Part shown: in pieces, positions 36,121-45,692 of the stretch | Layout of the letters: each line of letters starts with the position of its first letter | Position numbering within the stretch: the first letter of the stretch is position 1 | Origin: Bacteroidales bacterium | GTDB taxonomy: Bacteria; Bacteroidota; Bacteroidia; Bacteroidales; Salinivirgaceae | Direction of reading: 5' to 3' | DNA length: 64,000 bases | Assembly (NCBI GenBank): GCA_012519055.1 | Contig: JAAYQU010000045.1 | Span: 247,828 to 311,827, forward strand | The notes under the pieces: model-generated | Databases searched by the model: none | What the model saw: the letters and a program-made list of their open reading frames with translations, nothing else | Told to the model about the DNA's origin: nothing | Made by a program: the position numbers and the translations under genes

Positions 36121-37260
36121 ATGAAAAAGAGATTTAACAGTGCAATAATTCTATTAATAGCCTTAATATTAGCTTCTTGTGGTGGCAATCAACAAAACTT
36201 TAACATTCAACAATCAACCGATAATAAATATGCGCAAGGGTTTGAAATTATTACTGAAACAGACGGGTACACTATAAAACTACTATCCCCGTGGATGGAC
36301 AACTATTCAACAACATTCACTTACAGACTTACAACTAACGATACTGCCCAGCATTCAAATACAATGGAAAATCAGGTTGTTCCTATACCGGTAAAGCGAG
36401 TCGCAATAATGTCAACTACGCATTTAGCTATGATTGCAGCTTTGAATGAGACACATTCTGTTGTTGGAATATCGGAGAGTAGATATGTTTACGATTCGCT
36501 TTTTTGGAAAATTTATGAACAGAATGGCATTTCAGATATTGGCTACGAAAACTCAATTGATGTAGAAAAGATATTGGAACTCAAGCCGGATGCTATTTTC
36601 GTTTACGGATTATCGCAAGGTATTTCACAAACTTTCCATAGAATTGTAAAAATGGGAGTGCCCGTTGTGTTCGTTTCCGAGTTTAACGAAACTACGCCAT
36701 TAGCAAAACTTGAGTGGCTGCGATTTATGGGATGTTTTTACGACAAATTAGATATCGCCGATAGCATTATCAGCTACAAAGTAGAGACATATAACCAATA
36801 TAAAGAAATTGCAAGTCAAGTAAAAACGAGACCAACTGTATTAACAGGGTTGCCTTGGAAAGATATATGGAATATTTCGGGAGGCAACACATTTACAGCT
36901 GCGCTTATATCAGATGCAGGAGGCGAGTATATCTATTCGCATCTTAATCAGAAGGTTAATTACCAATTGGGAATTGAGGAGGTTTTTTTACACGCAGGAA
37001 ACGCCGATTTTTGGATAAATACAGGAATTGCAAACAGCTTGTCTGACATTTCAATGACAGATAAGAGATTTGTTGAGTTTAAAGCATTTGCTAACAAAAA
37101 GGTATTTAACAACAATAAAAGACAAAACAGCATAGGGGGTAACGACTATTTAGAATCAGGAATTGTTAGCCCCGAAATAATACTTAAAGATTTAATCTCA
37201 ATCCTACATCCAGAACTGATTGAAGAACACGAATTGTACTATTACAAACAATTAGAATAA
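36121..37260 (+). CDS. Periplasmic cobalamin/iron-complex binding lipoprotein (BtuF/FepB type)
   Basis: The N-terminus MKKRFNSAIILLIALILASCGG has a lipobox LASC, so it is a lipoprotein. The rest (379 residues in all) is the two-lobed class III solute-binding fold: VKRVAIMSTTHLAMIAALNE, VVGISESRY, DVEKILELKPDAIFVYG, PVVFVSEFNETTPLAKLEWLR, and a helical linker, all typical for ABC transporters of vitamin B12, haem or siderophores. The permease and ATPase genes are not in the immediate surroundings. The following genes encode a probable envelope protein and an S41 lipoprotein. The substrate cannot be told. Confidence 0.9.
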   Translation: MKKRFNSAIILLIALILASCGGNQQNFNIQQSTDNKYAQGFEIITETDGYTIKLLSPWMDNYSTTFTYRLTTNDTAQHSNTMENQVVPIPVKRVAIMSTTHLAMIAALNETHSVVGISESRYVYDSLFWKIYEQNGISDIGYENSIDVEKILELKPDAIFVYGLSQGISQTFHRIVKMGVPVVFVSEFNETTPLAKLEWLRFMGCFYDKLDIADSIISYKVETYNQYKEIASQVKTRPTVLTGLPWKDIWNISGGNTFTAALISDAGGEYIYSHLNQKVNYQLGIEEVFLHAGNADFWINTGIANSLSDISMTDKRFVEFKAFANKKVFNNNKRQNSIGGNDYLESGIVSPEIILKDLISILHPELIEEHELYYYKQLE

Positions 37261-37303
37261 TCAGTTAATATATTGAAAATCAAATGATTGTCTTGTTGTT
37301 TAT

Positions 37304-37330
37304 ATTTACACTTACATTTACACTTACATT
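37304..37330. repeat. 12-bp tandem repeat
   Basis: ATTTACACTTAC occurs twice in tandem, followed by a partial third copy (ATT). It is intergenic. Confidence 0.8.
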
Positions 37331-37415
37331 CATAATACTTAACATATATTTAACAACAATTTAATTGTTACTCTAAAAAAAACACTCACTTTTGCACAAA
37401 ACAAAAACAACTAAT

Positions 37416-38336
37416 ATGTTAAAAACAAAATTTTTAAAACTAATATTGATAACTAGTTTTATTATTACACACTCCACAATTTACTCAAAACCAATGTTTC
37501 TGAGTGATAATGTTGAAAGCGACAGCACTGTAAAACAATTTCAAATACTATCCAAAACTTATAATTCATCTTCTGGACTTGGTTATTTGAATTTTCGTGA
37601 TTTTGCGACATCTCCACTATTTTACAGAGGGGCTATGTTTAATTTTTCCGGTGGTCAGACATTTGTTTTTTCCAAAATTGAGTTAGACTATAAACTGGGC
37701 TTTAATATTTATGGTGCAGATGCAAAAATTCCAAAAAGTTCATTAATTAACCCCAATGCATTCTCTATGGGTATGGGATTAGATGTAGAATTTTCAACTC
37801 TCTATCAACACTCAAAATTAATTTTTAATAAACATAGAGTGCAAATAGGAGGAGTAGGGGTGTTTACATCAAACTTTCGTTACAATCCATTTTTAGGTAA
37901 TAACGGATTAGCTGCAGACAATTTGATAAATTTAATGGTATCGGGGCGTGTTGTGCGCGATATATCAAGAACCGCGGATAAAACCATTAATCTATATCTT
38001 TTTAAGATAAACCTTAAACCCATGAAACGCGATTTGATATTTCAAGCCGATGTGGGAGTACTAAACATTAACCATCGCCCGGGATATGCCTATTCGTATG
38101 AAGCTGAGGTGATAGGAACAGAAACAGATCCTGTAAAATGGTTTTTTAATGATTACAAATGGTCTGTAAATGGCTGGCGTTTAAGAACACACCTGATATA
38201 TAAAACCTACAATAAAAAAGGTCGTGCACAAAGCATTGCCTATGTATGGGAAGCCTTTAATGCTAAGGGAAAAATAGAGCCTTTTCAAATGGCTACACAT
38301 TCAATTCGTTTTACAAGATATTTAGATTTAAATTAA
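37416..38336 (+). CDS. Envelope protein of unknown function, probable outer-membrane beta-barrel
   Basis: No named family was recognised. The frame is open from 37392, but the ATG at 37416 gives a good signal peptide (MLKTKFLKLILITSFIITHS). The mature part is rich in alternating aromatic/hydrophobic strands (ELDYKLGFNIYG, FSMGMGLDVEFSTLY, HRVQIGGVGVFTSNFRYN, LIFQADVGVLNINH) and ends with HSIRFTRYLDLN, whose alternating pattern and length resemble small outer-membrane barrels. It lies eight bases before an S41 peptidase lipoprotein gene and is probably cotranscribed with it. Confidence 0.6.
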   Translation: MLKTKFLKLILITSFIITHSTIYSKPMFLSDNVESDSTVKQFQILSKTYNSSSGLGYLNFRDFATSPLFYRGAMFNFSGGQTFVFSKIELDYKLGFNIYGADAKIPKSSLINPNAFSMGMGLDVEFSTLYQHSKLIFNKHRVQIGGVGVFTSNFRYNPFLGNNGLAADNLINLMVSGRVVRDISRTADKTINLYLFKINLKPMKRDLIFQADVGVLNINHRPGYAYSYEAEVIGTETDPVKWFFNDYKWSVNGWRLRTHLIYKTYNKKGRAQSIAYVWEAFNAKGKIEPFQMATHSIRFTRYLDLN

Positions 38337-38343
38337 TATAACT

Positions 38344-39357
38344 ATGCGAAAATTATTAATAATCCTCATTGTTGCTATTGTTTCACAGTCGTGCGAAAAA
38401 ATATTGTTCGAACCTGATTTAGCATCAACAAATCCGTATGACAATTTCGATTATTTGTGGGATGAAGCTGACAGAAAGTATTCATACTTCGAACTTAAAA
38501 ACATCGATTGGAACGAAATTAAAACTACATATAGGGCTAAGCTGTTTCCAGGTATGTCAGAAGACTCACTGTTTAACGTTCTTAAAGCTATGCTGTTTGA
38601 ACTGCGTGACGACCATACAAATCTGATATCGCCATTTAATATTGCAATCTATTATGTTGAACTACAGAGTCCCCCAAACTTTTTTGCAAGAACCATTCAA
38701 GATTATTATCTGAAAGAGAATGTATATTATACGGGAGCTTTTACTCATGCTTTTTTGGCAAATAATAGAGTAGGCTATATAAGATATAGCTCATTTATGG
38801 ACTCATTTTCAGATGAACAGTTAGATTTTATTTTAAATAGATATAAAGACACAGACGGCTTGATCTTGGATATGCGAATGAATGGCGGTGGCAGCTTATT
38901 TATAGTTCCACAAATATTAGGTCGCTTTGTTGAGACAAATACTACTGTATGTTATTTTATTACCCGTAATGGAAGAAATCACAACGACTTTAGCGATCGA
39001 GAATCATTTGTAATAACGCCACACGATGGTATAAGATATAAAAAGCCAGTTATGGTTTTAATTGACCGCGGATCTTATAGCGCAACCACACATTTCGCAC
39101 TTGCAACCAAAGCACTCTCTAATATAGTTTTGGTTGGAGATACCACAGGCGGAGGCGGAGGGCTACCTAACGGAGGTCAACTTCCAAATGGTTGGACTTA
39201 CCGTTTTAGCATAGGACAAGCACTTGATTTAGAGGGAAATAATTATGCCGAAGATGGAGTGCCACCTGATATAGTAGCACAATTTGACTGGAGCGATCTT
39301 ACCAAAGACGAAATTATCGACAGAGCGATAGACGAGATTCTAACAGTTAAAAAATAG
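38344..39357 (+). CDS. S41-family serine peptidase lipoprotein
   Basis: The N-terminus MRKLLIILIVAIVSQSCEK carries a lipobox with a cysteine at residue 17. The C-terminal half has the tail-specific protease fold: NNRVGYIRYSSFMDSF, GLILDMRMNGGG, and the nucleophile region IDRGSYSATTHFA, with GDTTGGGGGLPNG following. There is no obvious PDZ domain. These enzymes cut at unstructured C-termini. It lies after the unknown envelope gene and is closed by a terminator. Confidence 0.9.
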   Translation: MRKLLIILIVAIVSQSCEKILFEPDLASTNPYDNFDYLWDEADRKYSYFELKNIDWNEIKTTYRAKLFPGMSEDSLFNVLKAMLFELRDDHTNLISPFNIAIYYVELQSPPNFFARTIQDYYLKENVYYTGAFTHAFLANNRVGYIRYSSFMDSFSDEQLDFILNRYKDTDGLILDMRMNGGGSLFIVPQILGRFVETNTTVCYFITRNGRNHNDFSDRESFVITPHDGIRYKKPVMVLIDRGSYSATTHFALATKALSNIVLVGDTTGGGGGLPNGGQLPNGWTYRFSIGQALDLEGNNYAEDGVPPDIVAQFDWSDLTKDEIIDRAIDEILTVKK

Positions 39358-39380
39358 TTGATTGAAAATCAAAATATTGT

Positions 39381-39409
39381 AGAGGCGGAGAGTGTTCTGC
39401 CTCTTTTTA
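39381..39409 (+). terminator. Rho-independent terminator of the S41 peptidase gene
   Basis: AGAGGC (39381-39386) pairs with GCCTCT (39399-39404), with GA/TC extension inside, followed by TTTT. It lies 24 bases after the stop codon. Confidence 0.8.
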
Positions 39410-39529
39410 TTTATGTCAAAATAAATTTAACATATCGGTATTACATGAATATTCGAGAGATAACATAAAATAATTCTACAAAAAATCAACAAAATATCAA
39501 ATAGAGTAAAAACTATGCCCTAACTTCGC

Positions 39530-39537
39530 TATATTTG
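39530..39537 (+). promoter_or_regulatory. -7 box for purL
   Basis: TATATTTG fits TAnnTTTG and lies 30 bases before the purL ATG. No convincing -33 TTTG is seen at the right distance. Confidence 0.4.
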
Positions 39538-39566
39538 CAACGATAATTTAAACAAAAACTATCGTT

Positions 39567-41789
39567 ATGTCAAACATCGAAGTAAATCTTGAAGTAGCCA
39601 AGGAATTAGGCTTAAATGCTGAAGAGTTTGAAATGATTCAAAAACACTTGGGCAGAATGCCAAATTACACCGAACTGAGCATTTTTTCGGTAATGTGGAG
39701 TGAACACGCGTCATATAAAAACAGTATAAAATGGATTAAAACCCTTCCGCGTGAAGGCAAAGCTATTATGGTAGCAGCAGGCGAGGAAAACGCCGGATTA
39801 GTCGATATTGGCGGAGGCTTGGCTTGCTCATTTAAGATGGAGTCGCATAACCACCCATCAGCGGTAGAGCCATTTCAAGGCGCAGCAACAGGAGTAGGGG
39901 GTATAAACCGCGATATTTTCACAATGGGTGCCCGACCTATTGCTCAACTGAACAGCTTACGATTCGGAAACTTAGATTCAGACAGAACCAAATGGCACTT
40001 AACCGGCGTTGTTAAAGGAATTGCCAGTTATGGAAATGCTTTTGGAGTACCTGTAGTTGGTGGCGAAGTGATGTTTGATGAATGTTACGCACAAAACCCA
40101 TTGGTTAACGCTATGTCGGTAGGCATAATGAAAAAAGGCAGACTGATAAAAGCCGTAGCCAAAGGTGTAGGAAACCCAGTTTACATTGTAGGCTCAGCAA
40201 CAGGAAAAGATGGAATACACGGAACTACATTTGCATCAGCCGAACTTACAGAGGACTCGGCTAACGATATACCAAGTATCCAGGTTGGAGATCCATTCCA
40301 GGAAAAATTACTTCTTGAAGCTACTTTGGAGGTAGCTAAATCAGGCGCACTGATTGGTATGCAAGATATGGGAGCAGCTGGAATTATATGTTCAACAAGT
40401 GAAATGAGCGAAAAAGGCGGTTGTGGTATGCGTATCGAGCTTGATAAAGTGCCTTTGCGACAAAAAAACATGGAGGCATGGGAAATACTTCTTAGCGAGT
40501 CTCAAGAACGTATGCTGATGGTAGTTCAAAAGGGCAAAGAGAAAGTTATTGAAGATATATTCAAAAAATGGGATCTCTACTGCTCGGTTATCGGAGAGGT
40601 TATTGAAGGGGATATTCTTGAGTTCTATTATCATGGCAAGCTTGAGGCAAAAGTACCTGCTTCGGCGTTAGTTCTTGGTGGTGGCGCACCAGTTTACGAT
40701 CGTGAGTATAAAGAGCCAAAATACTTCAAAAAATATAAAAAATTCGATATTGAAACGGTTGAAGAGCCTGAAAATTTAATCGAAGTAGCCAAATTTATGA
40801 TTCAACAACCTAACGTAGCAAGTAAACGCTGGATATACGAACAATACGACAGTATGGTGGGTACAGCTAATTTATCAACCAACCGCCCGTCAGATGCCGG
40901 AGTAGTGAACATAAAAGGCACAAACAGAGCAATAGCCTTAACTTCTGATTGTAATGCACGCTACGTTAAGGCTGATCCCGAAGTAGGAGCAGCTATAGCA
41001 GTTGCCGAAGCTGCAAGAAACGTTACTTGTGCGGGTGCAGTACCTTTGGCAATTACTAACTGCTTGAATTTTGGAGATCCATATAATCCTGAAGTATACT
41101 GGCAGTTTGTAGGAGCAATTAAAGGAATGACAGCAGCTTGTAAAAAATTCAATACACCTGTTACAGGAGGAAACGTAAGCTTTTATAACCAGTCTAACAT
41201 TAAAGGCAAAGTTGTGCCGGTTGATCCTACACCAACAATTGGAATGTTAGGTTTGGTTGAGGATAAAAGCAACCTTATGACATTGAATTTCAAGCATAAA
41301 GGTGATCTTATCTATTTAATCGGCGAATCTAAAAATGATATCTCACAATCGGAATATCTGATTAACTATCATAAAATTACTGAATCTCCTGCTCCTTACT
41401 TTAATCTCGATGAAGAGTACAAAATTCAGAAAACAGTTTATGAACTTATTCTCAAAAACTTAGTTAACGCCGTTCACGATGTCTCTTTGGGAGGTTTATT
41501 CACTACGCTTGTTGAAATGGGCATACCCTCACACTTAGGTTTTGATATCACAAGCGATGCCGAAGTACGAGAAGATGCTTTTCTCTTTGGAGAATCACAA
41601 GGAAGGATTGTGGTAGGCGTCAGCAGTGAGCAAGAAGAGGAGTTTATTGACTTTATGGTATTGCAGAAAACACCCTTTTCTATAATAGGACATGTAACAA
41701 GAGGGGATATGAGAATAGATGACATATCGTATGGAAATATTCGTGATATAGAAAAGATGTATTTAACTGCTATTGAAAACAGACTGTAA
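39567..41789 (+). CDS. purL: Phosphoribosylformylglycinamidine synthase, PurL subunit
   Basis: PurL makes FGAM from FGAR, ATP and glutamine-derived ammonia in purine synthesis. The 740-residue length marks the small form that works with PurQ and PurS, neither encoded nearby. Visible are FSVMWSEHASYKNS (active-site histidine; the following residue is alanine in place of the common cysteine), ESHNHPSAVEPFQGAATGVGG, DMGAAGIICSTSEMSEKG, and the second-half segments DCNARYVKADP, FGDPYNPEVYWQ and GGLFTTLVEMG. The stop is directly followed by the ubiE GTG start. Confidence 0.97.
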   Translation: MSNIEVNLEVAKELGLNAEEFEMIQKHLGRMPNYTELSIFSVMWSEHASYKNSIKWIKTLPREGKAIMVAAGEENAGLVDIGGGLACSFKMESHNHPSAVEPFQGAATGVGGINRDIFTMGARPIAQLNSLRFGNLDSDRTKWHLTGVVKGIASYGNAFGVPVVGGEVMFDECYAQNPLVNAMSVGIMKKGRLIKAVAKGVGNPVYIVGSATGKDGIHGTTFASAELTEDSANDIPSIQVGDPFQEKLLLEATLEVAKSGALIGMQDMGAAGIICSTSEMSEKGGCGMRIELDKVPLRQKNMEAWEILLSESQERMLMVVQKGKEKVIEDIFKKWDLYCSVIGEVIEGDILEFYYHGKLEAKVPASALVLGGGAPVYDREYKEPKYFKKYKKFDIETVEEPENLIEVAKFMIQQPNVASKRWIYEQYDSMVGTANLSTNRPSDAGVVNIKGTNRAIALTSDCNARYVKADPEVGAAIAVAEAARNVTCAGAVPLAITNCLNFGDPYNPEVYWQFVGAIKGMTAACKKFNTPVTGGNVSFYNQSNIKGKVVPVDPTPTIGMLGLVEDKSNLMTLNFKHKGDLIYLIGESKNDISQSEYLINYHKITESPAPYFNLDEEYKIQKTVYELILKNLVNAVHDVSLGGLFTTLVEMGIPSHLGFDITSDAEVREDAFLFGESQGRIVVGVSSEQEEEFIDFMVLQKTPFSIIGHVTRGDMRIDDISYGNIRDIEKMYLTAIENRL

Positions 41790-42527
41790 GTGAGATCTGA
41801 AAAACAATCAATTTTAGTTGATAAAAGAGGAGTGGGATCGATGTTTGACGATATTGCCCATTCATATGATTTTTTAAATCATTTTCTATCTTTTGGTATA
41901 GATCATTATTGGCGTGATAAAGTTGTTGAAAAACTAAAGCAACATAAGGCAGTAAAAACTATTGATATTGCGACAGGAACGGCCGATTTGGCAATTCTTG
42001 GTGCTAAGAAAATCAAAAATAGTCAAATTGTAGGTATTGATATCTCTGCCCAAATGTTACGTAAAGGTAAACGCAAAGTCACTAAAAGAAAGCTTAATTC
42101 GCGCATATCGTTAAAACAGTCCGATGGACATAAAATTGAGTGTCCAAACGACGAATTTGATGCTGCAACTATAGCTTTTGGGTTAAGAAACTTCGAAAAT
42201 CCCGTGAAAGGACTTAACGAAATACACAGAGTGTTAAAACCCGGGGGCGTAACAATTATTCTTGAGTTTTCAACAGTGAAAAACAGAATATTTTCAAAGC
42301 TATTTAAAATCTATTTTAATAAAATATTGCCATTAGTTGGACGTTTAGTTTCAGGAAACAAAAGAGCGTACAATTATTTGCCTGAATCTGTTGTAGAGTT
42401 CAATAGAAAATACGTTATCGAAAAGATAATGAGGGAAGCTGGGTTCGAAAATATGTACGCAAAAAGTCTTACTTTTGGTGTTGCAACAATGTATTGTGGT
42501 ACAAAAAAACATAATATAGCGCAATAA
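41790..42527 (+). CDS. ubiE: Demethylmenaquinone methyltransferase
   Basis: This class I SAM-dependent enzyme adds the last methyl group in menaquinone (and, in other bacteria, ubiquinone) synthesis. Motifs are VGSMFDDIAHSYDFLNHFLSFGIDHYWRDK, here IDIATGTADLAILGAKK (SAM motif I), IVGIDISAQMLRKGKRK and AFGLRNFENPVKGLNEIHRVLKPGG. The start is GTG immediately after the purL stop, which gives the usual N-terminal length; the alternative ATG at 41841 would remove residues commonly present. It is followed by porT. The organism therefore probably respires or makes menaquinone. Confidence 0.93.
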   Translation: MRSEKQSILVDKRGVGSMFDDIAHSYDFLNHFLSFGIDHYWRDKVVEKLKQHKAVKTIDIATGTADLAILGAKKIKNSQIVGIDISAQMLRKGKRKVTKRKLNSRISLKQSDGHKIECPNDEFDAATIAFGLRNFENPVKGLNEIHRVLKPGGVTIILEFSTVKNRIFSKLFKIYFNKILPLVGRLVSGNKRAYNYLPESVVEFNRKYVIEKIMREAGFENMYAKSLTFGVATMYCGTKKHNIAQ

Positions 42528-42579
42528 AATCCAAAACTTTTTGTTTTAAAAGTTTAAAACCGAACAAAATAGAAAACTG

Positions 42580-43299
42580 ATGTTAAGAATCTATAAAGCA
42601 AGCATAACAGTAATAATACTTATCCTGTTTTCAATAAATGTTCAAGGGCAGAAAAAGCAGATTTGGAACAAACCTTTATACGATGAGTATCCATACCACT
42701 ATGGTTTTGCATTAGGGTTTAACTACTTCTCAGCACGTAGCATTAACAGCGAGAGTTTCTTTGCTTTAGACACAGTATATTCGATGGAAACAGCTGGGCA
42801 GCCCGGATTTTCTATTCTTATGGTTGGAAACGTTCGTCTTTCCAAAGATTTCGATTTGCGTTTTACTCCCGGATTGATTTTTGGACAGCGCAACTTGCAT
42901 TACTTGGTTAAGGATGACGCAACATCTAACGATTTGCGAGAACATATAATGCGAATAGAAAGCACCTATGCATCATTTCCCATTTTACTTAAATACAGGT
43001 CAATAAGGTTAAACAACTATAGACCATACATCATAGCAGGGGTTAATTATACTTTTGACCTCGAATCTGAAAAGAAAATACGTGATGACGAAAAACCTAA
43101 AATCAGGCTAAATCGTAACGATATCTACGTGGAATTTGGCTTTGGCTCAGACTATTATTTTCCGTTTTTCAAATTTACAACTGAACTAAAATTTTCATTT
43201 GGTTTACTAAACATAATACGACCTGATGATACCGAATATACAAAGGCAATTGAAAAATTAAACGGTCGTATGGTTTCGTTACTGTTTTATTTTGAGTAA
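42580..43299 (+). CDS. porT: Type IX secretion system outer-membrane protein PorT
   Basis: The 239-residue protein has an N-terminal signal peptide (IILILFSINVQGQ) and an eight-strand-type barrel pattern. It contains the stretch YHYGFALGFNYFSARSIN, GFSILMVGNVRLSKDFDLRF (below 20 residues when split) and YIAGVNYTFDLESEKKI-like segments of the PorT/SprT family. The PorT family is needed for T9SS. Its place after ubiE matches the gene order seen in many Bacteroidota, supporting the call. T9SS cargo proteins elsewhere in the window (8336, 43459) are consistent with a working system. Confidence 0.82.
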   Translation: MLRIYKASITVIILILFSINVQGQKKQIWNKPLYDEYPYHYGFALGFNYFSARSINSESFFALDTVYSMETAGQPGFSILMVGNVRLSKDFDLRFTPGLIFGQRNLHYLVKDDATSNDLREHIMRIESTYASFPILLKYRSIRLNNYRPYIIAGVNYTFDLESEKKIRDDEKPKIRLNRNDIYVEFGFGSDYYFPFFKFTTELKFSFGLLNIIRPDDTEYTKAIEKLNGRMVSLLFYFE

Positions 43300-43405
43300 A
43301 GCAAGCAATTATACTGTTTGCTACTGTCTTGAAAAAAGATGTTCAAAAATTTACATGATAAAGCAGACAGAAAATTTCAAACACATTCATTACGAACATA
43401 GAAAA

Positions 43406-43435
43406 ATAGGAGCTGCCTTTTTAGACAGCTCCTAT
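43406..43435. terminator. Bidirectional terminator between convergent genes
   Basis: ATAGGAGCTG (43406-43415) pairs exactly with CAGCTCCTAT (43426-43435). It is flanked by A-rich and T-rich sequence on the two sides, between porT and the convergent deiminase gene. Confidence 0.85.
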
Positions 43436-43458
43436 ATCATTTTTAATATTGATAGTCA

Positions 43459-45642
43459 TTAAATTTTAACAAATTTAAAAACTTCAACTCCGTTATCTGT
43501 ATTAATTAACACAAAATAAATACCTGATGTATAGTTAGCTAAATCAATCTCTATTTGGTTTAGCTCAGAAAATGAATTAATATTTGTAACTATATTACCA
43601 GATATATCGGTTATGCTGATGGAATTAACATTGTCCGTTTCGTTAAATTCAATAAACAACGATTCGTTAGCGGGATTGGGATAGATGTTTATTCCCTTTT
43701 GGTTAATTTTCGAAATTGAATTAAACCACTCAAAATGCGCAATTGCAGTAATATCTTGTGTTATTCCAATATTGATAGGATTGTCTGAAGATTCCTCATT
43801 GTTTACTACCCATTTTGAAAATTTCCAATTTTCATCTGGATTAGCAGTCAGTTTGATAGAGTGACCATAGGGCAGTTGATAATTGCCTTGTAAAGGCGTT
43901 ACGCTACCATTGCCAACAACCGAAATCGAAATATTGTGTAAAGGACGATCATTAATTTGCACAAAGTTGTTTTTTCTTATTGTCATTGTTCCGTTTACAG
44001 TTAGTGTAATGGTTTTGCTTCCGCTTGTTAAATAGGTAACAATATGAGGTCCTTCTGAATTAGAAGTTTGTGGGTATGCATCTTTTCCAAAATTCCATGC
44101 AAAACTATTTGCTTCCACACCATTGTTTTCGAATGTGAAAGTTATATCTTCATCAACAAATGCTGTTAAAGCCGATGTACTGAAATCAAAATTATAATCT
44201 TCTCCACTACCATAAGCGTGGAATCTGTATAATCCTGCAGGAGCAACCAATGGCTTGTTAATAGTTTTATTGTTGTTATTAACAGCTTTAATATAATAAA
44301 ACAGGTCTCCATCAACGTTTGAAGAAGGTATATAAGCTTCATAATTATTGTTGACATATTCCATGGCAATTTCATCGAAGCCTAGTGTTGTGTCAGCACT
44401 CCAACACAAAGTAACACTTTGAATTCCTGTAGCCGAAGAAATATTTGCTGAAATTAAGTAGCCACCAGGAATATAATTCATTGTATCGCGAATAGGGGCG
44501 TGAGCTATAAAAATTGGGTCGTTAGCAGCTATCTCACGTGTAATACAGTGTATTGCACCACTTGCAGGGATAACGTTTCTCATATTTATTCCAACAACTT
44601 TATAACCGGGCATCGCTTCTCGGTATATATTTAAGGCTTCATTATCGGTAGAAAGTCCGTAAATAGGAACTAAAACAAGATTATTTAATATAGTTGCGTT
44701 GGTGTAAGTTAAATAATGGGAACCTTGTGAAGGATATTTTCCGTTTTCGTCGGGAGGCATAGGAATACGAACGACTCTATACGGACGGCCATAAGATGTT
44801 TGATAATTATTTAAAATATAATTGATATTTGCTTCAATTTGAGGACCATCTGATACACCCTGGGGATATTGTCCCACAAGCAGGGTTTCTTCGTCAATAA
44901 GCTTCATATGCATGTCTATATGGTGTATTCCATCGTAGGGTAACACTGTCATCTTTACATAAGGAGATATTCCCATATAGCGTTTTTTAATGGTATCAAT
45001 CTGAGCTTCAGTAAGTGAACTGTTTTCTGTTAATATAAGTTTTGAAGAGAACCCCTTACCAAAACCATCGTTCATAAAGTTTCCGCCAGTAGCAGTCAAT
45101 CTGTTAGGAGTAGCTGTCATTTGGTAAACTGGCACATTTAAGTAGTTTCCCATAATAATAGGAATTGTGTCATCCTTAGGACGAGGACGATTATAAACCC
45201 AGTCAACGAAAGCCAACTCGTTAGTTCCGTGTAAATAAATACTTTGTGGACCGTAATCGCGTACCCATACTGAGTTATAGTCGGCAACAACAAATTCAAT
45301 GTTATTTGTATCAATACCACCTTGAGATAAATAGCTTGTAACACTTGAAGGGTTGGAACAAACTATATACACTTTAACGGACTCTTTTGCGTGTCGAACA
45401 ATTTCACGTAAATTGCTCGTGTATTGTGTCCAGGTAACAATAACTCCCTGGTTCTCTTCAAATTCTGCAGGGGTTCGTGGTGTTTGATCCGGTGGATTTG
45501 TACCTCTGTCAAAAGGGTAATTTTTGATATAATCTTCCCAAATAGATTTTTCGTATTCGGTCATTCCTTTGGGCAAATTACCTTGTCCAAAAGAGTTGCT
45601 AACAATTAGAATTAGCATAAAAAGTGATAATATTCGTAGCAT
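43459..45642 (-). CDS. Secreted peptidylarginine/agmatine deiminase-family protein with T9SS tail
   Basis: This 727-residue protein has a signal peptide, then a PF04371-type (Porphyromonas-type peptidylarginine deiminase/agmatine deiminase) catalytic domain: WVRDYGP (D129), HHIDMHMK (H241, D243) and ASGAIHCITRE (C366). The NRPRPKDD stretch (R152, R154) matches the two arginines that hold the C-terminal arginine of the substrate in PPAD. Then come a PKD-like domain (FAWNFGKDAYPQTSN), an InlB/Listeria-type B-repeat-like part (KLTANPDENWKFSKW) and a Por tail (INIYPNPANESLFIEF to FKFVKI). It should be exported by T9SS. Agmatine deiminases are normally short and cytoplasmic, so a peptide substrate is more likely. 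It is monocistronic. Confidence 0.88.
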   Translation of the reverse strand: MLRILSLFMLILIVSNSFGQGNLPKGMTEYEKSIWEDYIKNYPFDRGTNPPDQTPRTPAEFEENQGVIVTWTQYTSNLREIVRHAKESVKVYIVCSNPSSVTSYLSQGGIDTNNIEFVVADYNSVWVRDYGPQSIYLHGTNELAFVDWVYNRPRPKDDTIPIIMGNYLNVPVYQMTATPNRLTATGGNFMNDGFGKGFSSKLILTENSSLTEAQIDTIKKRYMGISPYVKMTVLPYDGIHHIDMHMKLIDEETLLVGQYPQGVSDGPQIEANINYILNNYQTSYGRPYRVVRIPMPPDENGKYPSQGSHYLTYTNATILNNLVLVPIYGLSTDNEALNIYREAMPGYKVVGINMRNVIPASGAIHCITREIAANDPIFIAHAPIRDTMNYIPGGYLISANISSATGIQSVTLCWSADTTLGFDEIAMEYVNNNYEAYIPSSNVDGDLFYYIKAVNNNNKTINKPLVAPAGLYRFHAYGSGEDYNFDFSTSALTAFVDEDITFTFENNGVEANSFAWNFGKDAYPQTSNSEGPHIVTYLTSGSKTITLTVNGTMTIRKNNFVQINDRPLHNISISVVGNGSVTPLQGNYQLPYGHSIKLTANPDENWKFSKWVVNNEESSDNPINIGITQDITAIAHFEWFNSISKINQKGINIYPNPANESLFIEFNETDNVNSISITDISGNIVTNINSFSELNQIEIDLANYTSGIYFVLINTDNGVEVFKFVKI

Positions 45643-45692
45643 TTATAAATAGTTTAAAATATTTTTTTGGGCGACTAAATTAGTAATTAATT

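Noticed and set aside
37304..37330. Short tandem repeat as a possible CRISPR or iteron
   Set aside because: Only two full 12-bp units without spacers; too short for either.
40181..40634. Minus-strand frames of 80-96 codons in purL
   Set aside because: They are opposite a strongly conserved enzyme gene and show no family features.
41841..42527. ATG start for ubiE
   Set aside because: It would remove the N-terminal residues normally found before MFDDIAHSYD; the GTG directly after purL fits better.
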